DNA of 64,000 nt from Bdellovibrionales bacterium (lineage in GTDB: Bacteria > Bdellovibrionota > Bdellovibrionia > Bdellovibrionales > Bdellovibrionaceae), in contig SXSU01000092.1 in assembly GCA_005793345.1 (NCBI GenBank), positions 167,010-231,009 of the forward strand. The letters are read 5' to 3'. Below are positions 47,104 to 56,211 of this stretch, in pieces. The notes under the pieces were generated by a model. The model was given only the letters and a program-made list of their open reading frames with translations. It had not been told where the DNA came from and ran no database searches. The position numbers and the translations under genes were made by a program. Each line of letters begins with the position of its first letter. Position 1 is the stretch's first letter.

Positions 47104-48410
47104 TGGCAATACCTTGGGATTTCAAAATTATTATTAGATAAATTAATTAAATTTTGAATTATAGGTTGAGCTAGAAATAATTTATTGATTCTTCGATGTG
47201 CATGTGGATGGGAAGAAGTGAAGACTTCTTTTCTTTCAGCTTCTAATTGATCAAAATAAGGTTTTGTTTTTTTATTGCAATCTTTATCCAAAAGCATTTG
47301 CTGTTTCATTTGTAATTCTATTTGAGTGTCAATATCGTCACAATCAGCAACTGGAAAGTTCATTATTGCTTCTTCTGCAATTATTTTTTTACTTTCAATT
47401 GATAAATTATTTAGTTCACTAATATATATTGCAAGAGCTTCAAAACTGATCCAGTCTGCAAATACCTCTTGAAATTCGCCATCAATATTTCCATTGGCAC
47501 AAATACCTTGTGTTATAGATTGAGTGGCTCCAATTGAATCAGGTGATTCAAGGCAAACCATTAGTTTTTGAAAAGGGCTTACTAAAAAATTAATTGCTGG
47601 CTCAAAAATGGTGATATTTTCTTCATCAATAAAAAAATCACTTTTTGCCCATTCTGATGGGATAGTAGTAAATGAATTGTTGAGTTCGTTTAGTTCTATT
47701 ACATTATTTTTGTTAAAAAAAGGGTTTTCATTTTTAATAAAAGATAAATTAAATTGTAAAATACATGGATCAAAAGAATGTCCAATTTCATGGGAGATTA
47801 TAGTAATAAGTGTGCTATCCGGAAAATCTAAAATCTCAGAACAAACATAAATAGTATGAGAAAGTGGATTGTAAGCAGCATTAAACATTCCGCACTTTTT
47901 GATGGGTTCAAGTCGAATTGAATTTATTCTTGAAATTATCGAATTTAAATTGAATAAGCCTAGTGAATTGTTATTAGAAATTAGATTTTGAATAAGAGTT
48001 AAGACTAATTCTTTACTTTTATTGAACATAGCAATCGCTCTAGCTTGGCGATTTTGTTGATCATTGATAATAGTATTTCTAAAATTGAATGTAAATTTTC
48101 TTAATTCATCGGTAGCAAGACCTTGCTGAATTTGTTCTTCTTCGTTAAAGCAACCCAAATATCTTTGGTATATTTCATATAATCTAATATTTGGTATATA
48201 CTGATTTGAATTTTCTTTTTTATAAGCAATCACATCAAAATTTTCATCTATATTTTCTTTTATCTTATAACAAAGATTTTTAGAATAATTTTTTTCGTGG
48301 CTATTTTTTAAGTTTATATCTAAAAAATTTAAATTTCCGTATAATTTTAAACCTATAAAAAAGTTACAAAGCATTACAAATTTTAAAAATCCATTTTTAT
48401 ATTTTACCAT
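47094..48410 (-). CDS. Exported metalloprotease, neprilysin-like zinc site
   Basis: A 438-residue protein with a signal peptide (residues 8-24). HEIGHSFDPC provides HExxH, and further on QEVFADWISFEAL has the ExxAD arrangement. HE(I)xHxFD followed by ExxAD is the M13/neprilysin type of gluzincin rather than the matrixin type. Six or more Cys may form disulfides. The C-terminal DQLEAERKEVFTSSHPHAHRRINKLF fits a family where a late His/Arg acts on substrate (as M13 has). Unrelated to its convergent neighbour. AAGGATAA ribosome site. Confidence 0.75.
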   Translation of the reverse strand: MVKYKNGFLKFVMLCNFFIGLKLYGNLNFLDINLKNSHEKNYSKNLCYKIKENIDENFDVIAYKKENSNQYIPNIRLYEIYQRYLGCFNEEEQIQQGLATDELRKFTFNFRNTIINDQQNRQARAIAMFNKSKELVLTLIQNLISNNNSLGLFNLNSIISRINSIRLEPIKKCGMFNAAYNPLSHTIYVCSEILDFPDSTLITIISHEIGHSFDPCILQFNLSFIKNENPFFNKNNVIELNELNNSFTTIPSEWAKSDFFIDEENITIFEPAINFLVSPFQKLMVCLESPDSIGATQSITQGICANGNIDGEFQEVFADWISFEALAIYISELNNLSIESKKIIAEEAIMNFPVADCDDIDTQIELQMKQQMLLDKDCNKKTKPYFDQLEAERKEVFTSSHPHAHRRINKLFLAQPIIQNLINLSNNNFEIPRYCHYQ

Positions 48411-48514
48411 AACGTATATTATCCTTATGGAATAATAATGATCTATTTTTAAAATATATTTTGTATTATCTTTATTATTTATGACAAATAATTGATTAGA
48501 ATTACTTATAGTTA

Positions 48515-48613
48515 AAATAACTGCTCATGATTAAGTCTGATCGCTTCGCGATTATATGCGAGACAAAATCATGCGCCCTTATTTTCTTGTTTGGGGCGAA
48601 TTTTATTCACTTC
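48515..48613 (+). repeat. Composite hairpin element (A + degenerate B)
   Basis: Module A 48515-48583 is subfamily II (GCGAGACAAAATCATGCGCC) with the GCTTCGC tip; module B at 48592-48613 is partly decayed (GGGGCGAA / TTCACTTC). It separates the metalloprotease promoter region from the toxin-antitoxin pair. Nothing else is seen in this 345-bp gap. Confidence 0.85.
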
Positions 48614-48755
48614 AAATGATTACTGCAGAAGATAAATTTTTCTATTTAATGTATATCATTTTATTTATAACTATCTAAAATTAAATGGCTTATCAAAAAT
48701 CTTGACATTTCATGAATTTTCATGAATAATGATTAGAAATGATAGGAGAGTGTTA

Positions 48756-48968
48756 ATGAAACCTGTTAAGTTTGCTACTCAAATTGATAAGACGGTCTTG
48801 AGTGAATTAAAAGATTATGTCAATCAAGCTGATAGAAGTATTTCAAGTGTAGTGACTGAGGCAATAAGTGAATATCTAGAGCGTATAAAGATTCGCCCTG
48901 CTTTTAGAAGTGCAATGGATGCGGTTATAGAGGAAAATACTGAGTTATTAAAGAGACTGGCCAAGTGA
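48756..48968 (+). CDS. Antitoxin, ribbon-helix-helix type (Doc partner)
   Basis: A 70-residue protein. ATG 48756 is chosen over the upstream start at 48729 because AGGAGAG lies 7 nt before it. The N-terminal half KPVKFATQIDKTVLSELKDYVNQADRSISSVVTEAISEYL is a ribbon-helix-helix DNA-binding motif; the acidic tail is likely the toxin-neutralising segment. It probably represses its own promoter with the toxin. The downstream doc-like gene overlaps by 4 nt (GTGA). Confidence 0.8.
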   Translation: MKPVKFATQIDKTVLSELKDYVNQADRSISSVVTEAISEYLERIKIRPAFRSAMDAVIEENTELLKRLAK

Positions 48969-49351
48969 AAATTACTTTTTACCCATCTCTAAGTGAAGTG
49001 GTGGAGTTACACAATGTCCTCATCGAAAAATTTGGTGGCAAAAAGGGTGTACGAGATCTTGGTCTACTAGAAAGTGCTTTGTGGCGTCCTCAAACGGGTT
49101 ATTATAAAACGTTATCGTTAGAAGCTGCGGCTCTTTTACAAAGTCTGACTCAAAACCATCCATTTATTGATGGAAATAAAAGAGTCGCATTTACTACAAC
49201 TGCAATTTTCTTAAGAATGAATGGGTATAAGTTAACCGTTACTGCTGATGAGGGGGAACGCTTTATTATAAATGATTTAATTAATGAAAAGGCAAGTATC
49301 GAGTTCATTGCAACATGGATTGAAAAGTATATCAGCAAAACTAAGAAATAA
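48965..49351 (+). CDS. Death-on-curing (Doc) family toxin
   Basis: A 128-residue Fic/Doc-fold protein with the catalytic motif HPFIDGNKR (residues 65-73), equal to the Doc HxFx[D/N]xNKR motif. Doc phosphorylates and inactivates elongation factor Tu; here the same is inferred. Start is GTG coupled to the antitoxin. Intact and of normal length. Such pairs stabilise plasmids or genomic islands, or respond to phage. A 28-codon open stretch continues in frame after its stop. Confidence 0.9.
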   Translation: MKITFYPSLSEVVELHNVLIEKFGGKKGVRDLGLLESALWRPQTGYYKTLSLEAAALLQSLTQNHPFIDGNKRVAFTTTAIFLRMNGYKLTVTADEGERFIINDLINEKASIEFIATWIEKYISKTKK

Positions 49352-49494
49352 TTGGCGATTATTGGTAGACCAGTACATTTAAGACTTTTAATAAATGGCG
49401 AAAATTTAAGAAATCCAGGTATTCAAAGACTTAATTAACAATGATTTTTTCCTACAGTATTGAGCTTCAATAAACTTTGATTTAATTAACAGTG

Positions 49495-50301
49495 TTAATA
49501 TTCAAACCAATCAATATTTAAACAAGCAACCATTTCTGATTTAGAAGGGCCGACAATTTGAATTATATTTTGAATGTAACTTGGTAATAATTTTAATATT
49601 TCATCATAGGCTTCATAAGATAATGACATTGGCCCAGTAAAAAAAAGATCATTATCTTTTTTATTATCCATTTTTTGAATTGATTTAATTCGCCAATTTT
49701 GATGATGTTTGTTTACAAAAGGGGAATCTTTATCAATATGAATGCTGGCTGGTCCAGGGCTAATATTTCCTCCTTCTTCAATACATAATCCATTTTGAAT
49801 TAAAAACCGAATAATTTTGTTAATTACCTCAGGATCAGTGTTAAGGTACTTTGAAAGGGCGTTGATATTTTTAATTTCAGGCAAGGCTGATAAGTTCCTG
49901 ATTCCGGTATATAACCAACTTGAATAATAAATTGCTCTTTGTTCGTCATTAAGTTCTTTATTTCTCGGAACTCTATTACCTATTTTTCTTGCTTGAGCTT
50001 GGTATTTTTTTATCCGTCTTTGAAGTTTTTCTTTATACCGATGAGAACCCGCTCGCGAAAGCTCTACCATTAAATGCAAATATTCACTTTCCATTTCCGT
50101 TAAACTTAAAAAATCTGCCAGATCTGAAGTTTGATCAGAAGTAAAAATTTTTTTGCCTTTTAAAACTTGACTAATAAAGCTAGAACTTACTCTCAATGAA
50201 TTAGCTATTTGGCTCTTAATACCATAAGATTTACTCTCATGTGACTCAATCCATGAGTATAAATATTTACAATAATCAGTAAATTCATAAATAGATAACA
50301 T
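49495..50301 (-). CDS. TIGR02147 family protein (HTH-containing regulator)
   Basis: A 268-residue TIGR02147 member: start YEFTDYCKYLYSWIES, an N-terminal helix-turn-helix (KSQIANSLRVSSSFISQVLKGKKIFTSDQTSDLADFL), the family core YYSSWLYTGIRNLSALPE, a second winged-helix (LSKYLNTDPEVINKIIRFLIQNGL) and the closing FFTGPMSLSYEAYDEI region. Probable transcription factor. It is only distantly like the 9433 gene. It is divergent from the small exported protein gene at 50431 and may control it. A short AGTTAA / TTAACT inverted repeat (50319-50338) lies between. Confidence 0.85.
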   Translation of the reverse strand: MLSIYEFTDYCKYLYSWIESHESKSYGIKSQIANSLRVSSSFISQVLKGKKIFTSDQTSDLADFLSLTEMESEYLHLMVELSRAGSHRYKEKLQRRIKKYQAQARKIGNRVPRNKELNDEQRAIYYSSWLYTGIRNLSALPEIKNINALSKYLNTDPEVINKIIRFLIQNGLCIEEGGNISPGPASIHIDKDSPFVNKHHQNWRIKSIQKMDNKKDNDLFFTGPMSLSYEAYDEILKLLPSYIQNIIQIVGPSKSEMVACLNIDWFEY

Positions 50302-50430
50302 TCAAACATTTTACTATCAGTTAAATATCTTGTTAACTTTTAACTACAAAATCCTACACCGCCTTGTGTTATTTCTGTATATTACCTTTATAAAAAACGG
50401 CTCATAACAGCCTTAACAAAGGAAGATAAA

Positions 50431-50892
50431 ATGAAAAAAATGTTAATAGTTTCCATTGCACTAGCCGCACTAACGTCCAGCATTTCCCATGCCAAAATTA
50501 TTTGTAATGTGAATTCAGCAAGTAAAAATGATACCACGTTTGATAATATTTTGTATAGCGGAGAAGTTTTAGAAGGTAATTCTAAATATATTTTAATAAG
50601 TAAAGACTCAAAATCAGCTCAAGAAATTCATAATTTAAATGAGTGGATTAAAGAAACTTTAGGAAGTGAGAAAGCAATACTGCTAGATGGTTCAAATGTC
50701 GTTATTTTCAGTGATGATGGACAACCTGGTGGTCATCAAATAATTATAGCACAACTAAACCTAGTTCAGAATGTCAATCCAGACACATCAATTGAAATGT
50801 TTACAAACTTAGCGACAGCTAGTGGGCCCATAACTGATAAAATGTTATCTTTAATAATGTTTTCGAAAAATTTAAATGCATTGTGTTTCTGA
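50431..50892 (+). CDS. Small exported protein of unknown function
   Basis: This 153-residue protein has a signal peptide (residues 4-21, SHA-KI). The mature part is beta-rich with two Cys (IICNVN near the start, LCF at the end) that could pair. No known family by eye. It has a strong AAAGGAAG ribosome site and sits opposite the TIGR02147 regulator, a common arrangement in Bdellovibrio-like genomes. Confidence 0.65.
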   Translation: MKKMLIVSIALAALTSSISHAKIICNVNSASKNDTTFDNILYSGEVLEGNSKYILISKDSKSAQEIHNLNEWIKETLGSEKAILLDGSNVVIFSDDGQPGGHQIIIAQLNLVQNVNPDTSIEMFTNLATASGPITDKMLSLIMFSKNLNALCF

Positions 50893-50959
50893 GAATTTAT
50901 ATATTTACGGAATTTAGTGAAGCGGGAGCATGTTTTAATTGGAAAGGGTTTTTCAATAA

Positions 50960-52354
50960 ATGAATTTAAAAAAAGTTTTTATTGCATTATTCATTGCTTT
51001 TTTTATCAATAATTTATTGTTGCTAAATTTTTCAAAGGCACAAGAAGCAAATGGTACCACTGATACAGGTGGTGGAAATGCAATTTCTGGGCAAATGTTG
51101 GATTCTAAAATTTGGTCACCAGAAGAAACTGTTCCCTTTAAAAAATATTTGAAAGGCATATATAAGAAATTTTTAAGATACAATTCAAATAATAAATCAA
51201 CTTTTATCAATTTTAAAGAGTGGTATTTTCTCTCAAATTCATTACCAAAAATTGATGATAGTATTTTGGGTGTAACTTTGAACAAACGTTCCCAACAAGT
51301 TGCTATCCAAAGATTAATTAATATCCAAGTTGATTCAGATATTTATAATTCGATGTCCTCTAAAGATCAGGCTTGGGTTATTTTGCATGAAACAGTAATG
51401 ATGATTTATTTAACCCAATTTTTAACTTATGAGGAATACTTAAAAAGACAGCTTCATATTTTTGTTAAAGTAGAACTCCCACCCCTTAAATCGCTAATCA
51501 TGCAGTTACTCTCAGAGCAATTGTGGCAATCTTTTCCACCTAGGCCGTTAAACAATCAAGATTATGAAAATATTCGGCATATTACAAACTGGTTATTTAT
51601 AAATGGATCTAAAAAATCAAAAGATGATTTTTATAATGAGGCGATTCGTTATAATTTTCCATTCTTTAAAACAAAAATTTTATTAGATATACAGGATGCT
51701 ACAAAGGAAAATAAAAGTTCTATTTCACAATCAGTGACAACAACAATAGGAAATCCAAATTTTTCATCAATAGATCAATCAATTGCATTAGAAGCAACGA
51801 GACTCAATGGTAGTTTTGAAAATCAATCATGTAGGAATCCTGAAACAAACGAAACATATCCTTGTGAAATTGATTGGATAATAAAAGATGATGAATTATC
51901 CAGCGAGATAAAAGTAGTTGATTTCAAAATAAAAAAAAGTAGAGAAAACGACCCTCCTTCTTTCATTAGTTCGGGATTTTTTAATTTAAATCCTTATGCC
52001 AAGGAAAACCATGATCATGCTTTTACTATTAATGTTAATAATAAGTTAAGCACTACTGAATTTGGCTCTCCTGTGAATAATATTGCTCGATATCCTTATA
52101 AAAAAGGCGATATTATTCAAAGTATTTTTTTAAACTTTTCTGAAAAACGAGATCAATTAATTGGATTAGGTATACTTCCGTATATTTGCACAGGTATTAC
52201 TGGGGAGGGCTCGGATAAAACAGCCCACTTCACACGTCTTTTAAAATCTCAAATTCAACAACCTGTAATTTGGGCAAAAGATTCTCTAAATTTATCTATT
52301 CAATTAGTAAGTTTCTCATTTTACCCAATTTCATTAACTTTGAAACAACCTTAA
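50960..52354 (+). CDS. Exported protein of unknown function
   Basis: Unrecognised 464-residue protein with a signal peptide (residues 4-27, SKA-QE). Right after it comes a Gly/Thr motif, TDTGGGNAISG. Residues about 135-145 have QAWVILHETVMMIYL, where the HE is suggestive but not HExxH. A pair of Cys in SCRNPETNETYPCEID, and a tail with beta strands. The gene follows the small exported protein by 67 bp, so they may share a transcript. No hint of the activity. Confidence 0.6.
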   Translation: MNLKKVFIALFIAFFINNLLLLNFSKAQEANGTTDTGGGNAISGQMLDSKIWSPEETVPFKKYLKGIYKKFLRYNSNNKSTFINFKEWYFLSNSLPKIDDSILGVTLNKRSQQVAIQRLINIQVDSDIYNSMSSKDQAWVILHETVMMIYLTQFLTYEEYLKRQLHIFVKVELPPLKSLIMQLLSEQLWQSFPPRPLNNQDYENIRHITNWLFINGSKKSKDDFYNEAIRYNFPFFKTKILLDIQDATKENKSSISQSVTTTIGNPNFSSIDQSIALEATRLNGSFENQSCRNPETNETYPCEIDWIIKDDELSSEIKVVDFKIKKSRENDPPSFISSGFFNLNPYAKENHDHAFTINVNNKLSTTEFGSPVNNIARYPYKKGDIIQSIFLNFSEKRDQLIGLGILPYICTGITGEGSDKTAHFTRLLKSQIQQPVIWAKDSLNLSIQLVSFSFYPISLTLKQP

Positions 52355-52630
52355 TAGTTATAAAAATATGACAATTAAAACGCTGCAATTCGTGTTTGTA
52401 AAATTAGGATTTTTTTTGCCCCCAGCTTTAGCCAACGGTATCCTTTACAACAAATTTAGAACTAATGGCCATTTGGATTATAGTTTTTAATTTTACCGTT
52501 TTTGGATACCACACTTTACGTTACAGAAAAGTGAGTTTTAAAAAAATAGTCATCACAAATATTCACTCAGAACCCATATAACTCAATAGACTTACAGAAA
52601 TTTAAAGGTGTGAAGTGACTCGAAAACAAA

Positions 52631-52660
52631 TAATACAGGGTGATTCAAAAATCACCCTCC
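52631..52660 (-). repeat. Isolated module B of the hairpin element
   Basis: In reverse orientation, AGGGTGATT / AATCACCCT with the conserved GTATTAT flank. Located 21 bp past the lspA stop in the 326-bp gap after the exported protein gene. Might help end the ileS-lspA transcript. No other feature seen in the gap. Confidence 0.6.
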
Positions 52661-52680
52661 CCTACCAAAAAAAACAAAAA

Positions 52681-53199
52681 TTAACTGGGTATATTTGTTG
52701 TTGTTGCTGTTTGCGATGTCGTTGATTTTTTTTCAAAAAACATCTGGAACATTAATATACAAACTCCACATACAATAGCGCTATCAGCAATATTAAATGC
52801 GGGCCACACAAATTGTAGATAATGGAAATCTAAAAAATCTATAACATAACCAAATCTCAATCGATCAATATAATTTCCTATGGCACCACCAAAAATGCTA
52901 CTTAATGCAAAAATCTGCCATTTATCTTTTTCAGAAACAGTTTTTAAAATACTTAAAATGATAATTACTGCTAAAGGAGGAATTATCATAAAAAATATTT
53001 TTCGAAATGTTGGATGGCTTTCTGCCAAAAATCCAAAAGCAGCGCCAAAGTTTCTAACGTAGGTTAAATTGAATATTGGCTCCAACACAGGAACAGATTC
53101 ATGAAGTTGAAAATGGGTATGAACATAAATTTTTGTAAGTTGATCAAGTGCAATTAAAACAGAAGACCAAGCTATTAAAAAAACTATTTTGAATTTCAT
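52681..53199 (-). CDS. lspA: Signal peptidase II (lipoprotein)
   Basis: A 172-residue inner-membrane aspartic protease that removes signal peptides from prolipoproteins. Four membrane segments. Catalytic Asp residues are in GGAIGNYIDRLRFGYVIDFLDF and in FNIADSAIV. The early motif LDQLTKIYV is also normal. It lies 23 bp after ileS on the same strand, the widespread ileS-lspA arrangement. Strong AGGAG. Confidence 0.95.
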   Translation of the reverse strand: MKFKIVFLIAWSSVLIALDQLTKIYVHTHFQLHESVPVLEPIFNLTYVRNFGAAFGFLAESHPTFRKIFFMIIPPLAVIIILSILKTVSEKDKWQIFALSSIFGGAIGNYIDRLRFGYVIDFLDFHYLQFVWPAFNIADSAIVCGVCILMFQMFFEKKSTTSQTATTTNIPS

Positions 53200-53222
53200 T
53201 ATTATTTAACTCCTGATTGATT

Positions 53223-56015
53223 TTAAGCTAAAGCACTAACTGCGTCTACACATTTTGGGCACAACATAGGGTATTTAGTATTTGCATTTGTTGCAGTATC
53301 GTAATTCCAGCAACGAACACATTTTATACCTTCAGCTTTAATAGCTTCGATTTTTTGAGGACCTGATTTTAAAGTTACATTTGAAACAATAAAAAACTCT
53401 TTTAGAGTATCAATGTATTTATTTAAAATAGAATAAGTGTTACCTTCAGCAGAAATTATCAATTGAGCTTCTAAGCTTGAGCCTATTATTTTTTGTGTGC
53501 GAATATTTTCAAGTTCCTTAGATGCAATCTCTCTAAGTTTTAATAAAACTTCATATTCGTCTGCCAAGTCGGGTTGATTCCATTGAGAATTTTCTGTTGG
53601 AAAATTTAATAAAAATACGCTTTCTTGTTTTTTATTTTTTATATACGAATAAGTTTCTTCAGCTAAAAATGATAAAACTGGAGTCATAGTTCGAATCAAT
53701 GTATCTGTGATAATAAATAAAGTTGTTTGAGCAGACTTTCTTGCGATTCCATTATGTTTCCATGTGTAAAGTCTATCTTTTAAAATATCTAAATACGTTG
53801 CAGATAAAGTGGTTGTATAAAAAGTATTTAATAAATGATAAACTTTGTAGAATTCATAATTATCAAAAGCTTTTGTAATATTAATAATTAATTGATTAGT
53901 TTCATGGAGTGCCCATTTGTCTAAAGCCATTAAGTCTTCGTACTTGACCATTTCTGTTGTTGAGTCAAAGTCATTCAATGCTCCAAGTAAAAACCTCATG
54001 GTGTTTCTAATTCTGCGATAGGTTTCAGAAACTCGAGTTAATAACTCTTGGCCGCAAGTTAAATCCTGGCCATAATCTTCATAAACAGTCCATAATCTAA
54101 TAATCTCTGCACCACTCTTTGCAGCAGTTTCATTTGGATCAACAGTATTGCCTTTGCTCTTACTCATTTTTTTACCCTCAGCATCAGTAACGAAGCCATG
54201 GGTAATTAATGATTTAAAAGGAGGTATACCATTTGTAACAAGCGATGAAAGTAAAGAAGTATTAAACCAACCTCTGTGTTGATCGCTTCCTTCAAGATAA
54301 ATATCAGCAGGAACTCTCATTCCTTCTCTTCTTTTTTGAACAGCAGCATGACATACACCGCTGTCAAACCAAACATCTAAAATATCTTTTCCATGCTTAA
54401 AACCTTCACTTCCAAATTTACCTTTTACAATAGTAGCCATTTTTTTATCATTAATAAAAAATTCAGGTGGATGATTATGAAAAGATTCAATACCGTTTTC
54501 TTTTTCCATAACATCGGCAATATTCATCATGACATCGTAATCAAGAAGTGGTTCACCAGTTGCTTTACAATAAAAAACAGGAATAGGTACACCCCAAGTT
54601 CTTTGACGGCTTAAACACCAGTCGGGTCTATTTTCAAGCATTGCTTTTAAACGAGCTTCACCCCATTGAGGGAAAAATTGAATTTGGCGAATTGAATTCA
54701 AAGCCAATTTACGAATATTATTTTTTTCGATATCGAGTCCAATAAACCATTGTGGAGTTGCTCTAAAAATTAAAGGTACTTTACTTCTCCAGCAATGGGG
54801 GTAAGAGTGTTCAATTTCTTTAAAATGAATCAAGTGATTTGATGCTTTTAATTTTTCAACAATCATTGGGTTGGCTTTAAAAATATTAATGCCTTCCATT
54901 TCTTTAAAGTCAGCAGTGTAACATCCTTTATCATCAACTGGTGAAAGAACAGGTAGCCCATAGGTTAAACCTGTTTTGTAGTCATCCATCCCATGTCCAG
55001 GTGCCGTGTGTACGCAACCAGTACCAGCATCTAGACTTACATAATCACCTAATACAAAAATTGAATCGCGATCAATAAATGGATGTCTTGCCTTTAAATG
55101 CAGTAAATCTTTACCTTTAATTGAAGCACCAGACTTTGTTAAAACTTTTGAAGTATCTTTTTCAAAAGATTCTTTTAGGCCATCAGCAATTAGCCATTCT
55201 TCATTCTCACATTCATATAATGAATAATTGAACTCTGGGTGAAAACAAATTCCAACGTTTGCAGGAAGAGTCCAGGGAGTTGTTGTCCAGATGGCAACAA
55301 AAGTTTTTTTATCATTTTTTCCACCTAGAGCAATTAATGTTTTTTGGTCTTTGATTTCAAACTTAACATAAATAGCAGGGCTTTTATGATTATGATATTC
55401 GACTTCAGCATCTGCAAGGGCAGTTTGAAGTGCCCAATTCCAGTATACAGGTTTTTCTCCTCTATAAAGAACTTCTGCCTTAAATGCCCGAGCAAATTCA
55501 CGAACTTCTTCAGCTTCATAAACTTTATCCATTGTTAAATAGCGATTCTTCCAATCAGCAAGTATTCCAAGTCGAACAAATTGAGATTGCTGATGTGTAA
55601 CCCATTTTTGGGCTTCTTCACGACAAAGTGAACGTATATCAGAATTGGTTTTTGTTTTAGCTTTATCGCCAAGATCCTTCATAACTTTGTGTTCAATAGG
55701 GAGTCCATGACAGTCCCATCCCGGGATAAAAGGAGCATGATGTCCAGTCATGTTTTTATATTTAATTACAATGTCTTTAAGAGTTTTATTCAGCGCATGT
55801 CCAATATGGATACTCCCATTTGCATAAGGGGGGCCATCTGGTAAAACAAATGATTTTTTACCTTTATTTTTTTGAATCATTTTTTGATAAATTTGATTTT
55901 GTTCCCAGAAACTAATGAGTTCAGGTTCTTTTGTCGGGAGATTTCCTTTCATAGGAAACTCAGTTTGAGGTAAGCGAATTGTATTTTTATAATCTGGAAT
56001 AGTAGATTCAGACAC
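53223..56015 (-). CDS. ileS: Isoleucyl-tRNA synthetase
   Basis: Full-length class I synthetase, 930 residues. HIGH motif PYANGSIHIGHALNK at about residue 65-80, KMSKSKGNTVDP about residue 600, CP1 editing domain with TTPWTLPAN and the GTGCVHTAPGHG motif, and the C-terminal zinc finger CVRCWNYD ... CPKCV. It joins isoleucine to tRNA-Ile and hydrolyses Val-tRNA. GTG start with GGAG 8 nt upstream. Cotranscribed with lspA. Confidence 0.97.
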   Translation of the reverse strand: MSESTIPDYKNTIRLPQTEFPMKGNLPTKEPELISFWEQNQIYQKMIQKNKGKKSFVLPDGPPYANGSIHIGHALNKTLKDIVIKYKNMTGHHAPFIPGWDCHGLPIEHKVMKDLGDKAKTKTNSDIRSLCREEAQKWVTHQQSQFVRLGILADWKNRYLTMDKVYEAEEVREFARAFKAEVLYRGEKPVYWNWALQTALADAEVEYHNHKSPAIYVKFEIKDQKTLIALGGKNDKKTFVAIWTTTPWTLPANVGICFHPEFNYSLYECENEEWLIADGLKESFEKDTSKVLTKSGASIKGKDLLHLKARHPFIDRDSIFVLGDYVSLDAGTGCVHTAPGHGMDDYKTGLTYGLPVLSPVDDKGCYTADFKEMEGINIFKANPMIVEKLKASNHLIHFKEIEHSYPHCWRSKVPLIFRATPQWFIGLDIEKNNIRKLALNSIRQIQFFPQWGEARLKAMLENRPDWCLSRQRTWGVPIPVFYCKATGEPLLDYDVMMNIADVMEKENGIESFHNHPPEFFINDKKMATIVKGKFGSEGFKHGKDILDVWFDSGVCHAAVQKRREGMRVPADIYLEGSDQHRGWFNTSLLSSLVTNGIPPFKSLITHGFVTDAEGKKMSKSKGNTVDPNETAAKSGAEIIRLWTVYEDYGQDLTCGQELLTRVSETYRRIRNTMRFLLGALNDFDSTTEMVKYEDLMALDKWALHETNQLIINITKAFDNYEFYKVYHLLNTFYTTTLSATYLDILKDRLYTWKHNGIARKSAQTTLFIITDTLIRTMTPVLSFLAEETYSYIKNKKQESVFLLNFPTENSQWNQPDLADEYEVLLKLREIASKELENIRTQKIIGSSLEAQLIISAEGNTYSILNKYIDTLKEFFIVSNVTLKSGPQKIEAIKAEGIKCVRCWNYDTATNANTKYPMLCPKCVDAVSALA

Positions 56016-56137
56016 AAAAGACTCCGTGTGTTTTAAGTTTATTAAAAAAATCTAACTCATAAAATTAAAAGACACAAATATAGAAAATACTTTATCAAGA
56101 TGTCCCATGGAAAAGGTGAAAAGAATGATTTAAATAA

Positions 56138-56211
56138 GGGGGAGATTGAAAATCGTCCTCAACAAACAAAAAAATAAATGCTCGCGATCAGTCTTAATCA
56201 TGAGCAGTTAG
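56138..56211 (-). repeat. Composite hairpin element (B + internally deleted A)
   Basis: B hairpin GGGGAGATT / AATCGTCC at 56140-56159, linker AACAAACAAAAAAATAA, then an A module lacking its left half (ATGCTCGCGATCAGTCTTAATCATGAGCAG). It borders directly on the stop codon of the VATNP-repeat protein gene. Confidence 0.75.

Noticed and set aside
49352..49438. Independent small gene after the Doc toxin
   Set aside because: No start codon with ribosome site and only 28 codons; kept as an observation only.
51363..51408. HETVM in the exported protein at 50960 as a zinc protease site
   Set aside because: Only HE is present; no second His at the HExxH spacing.
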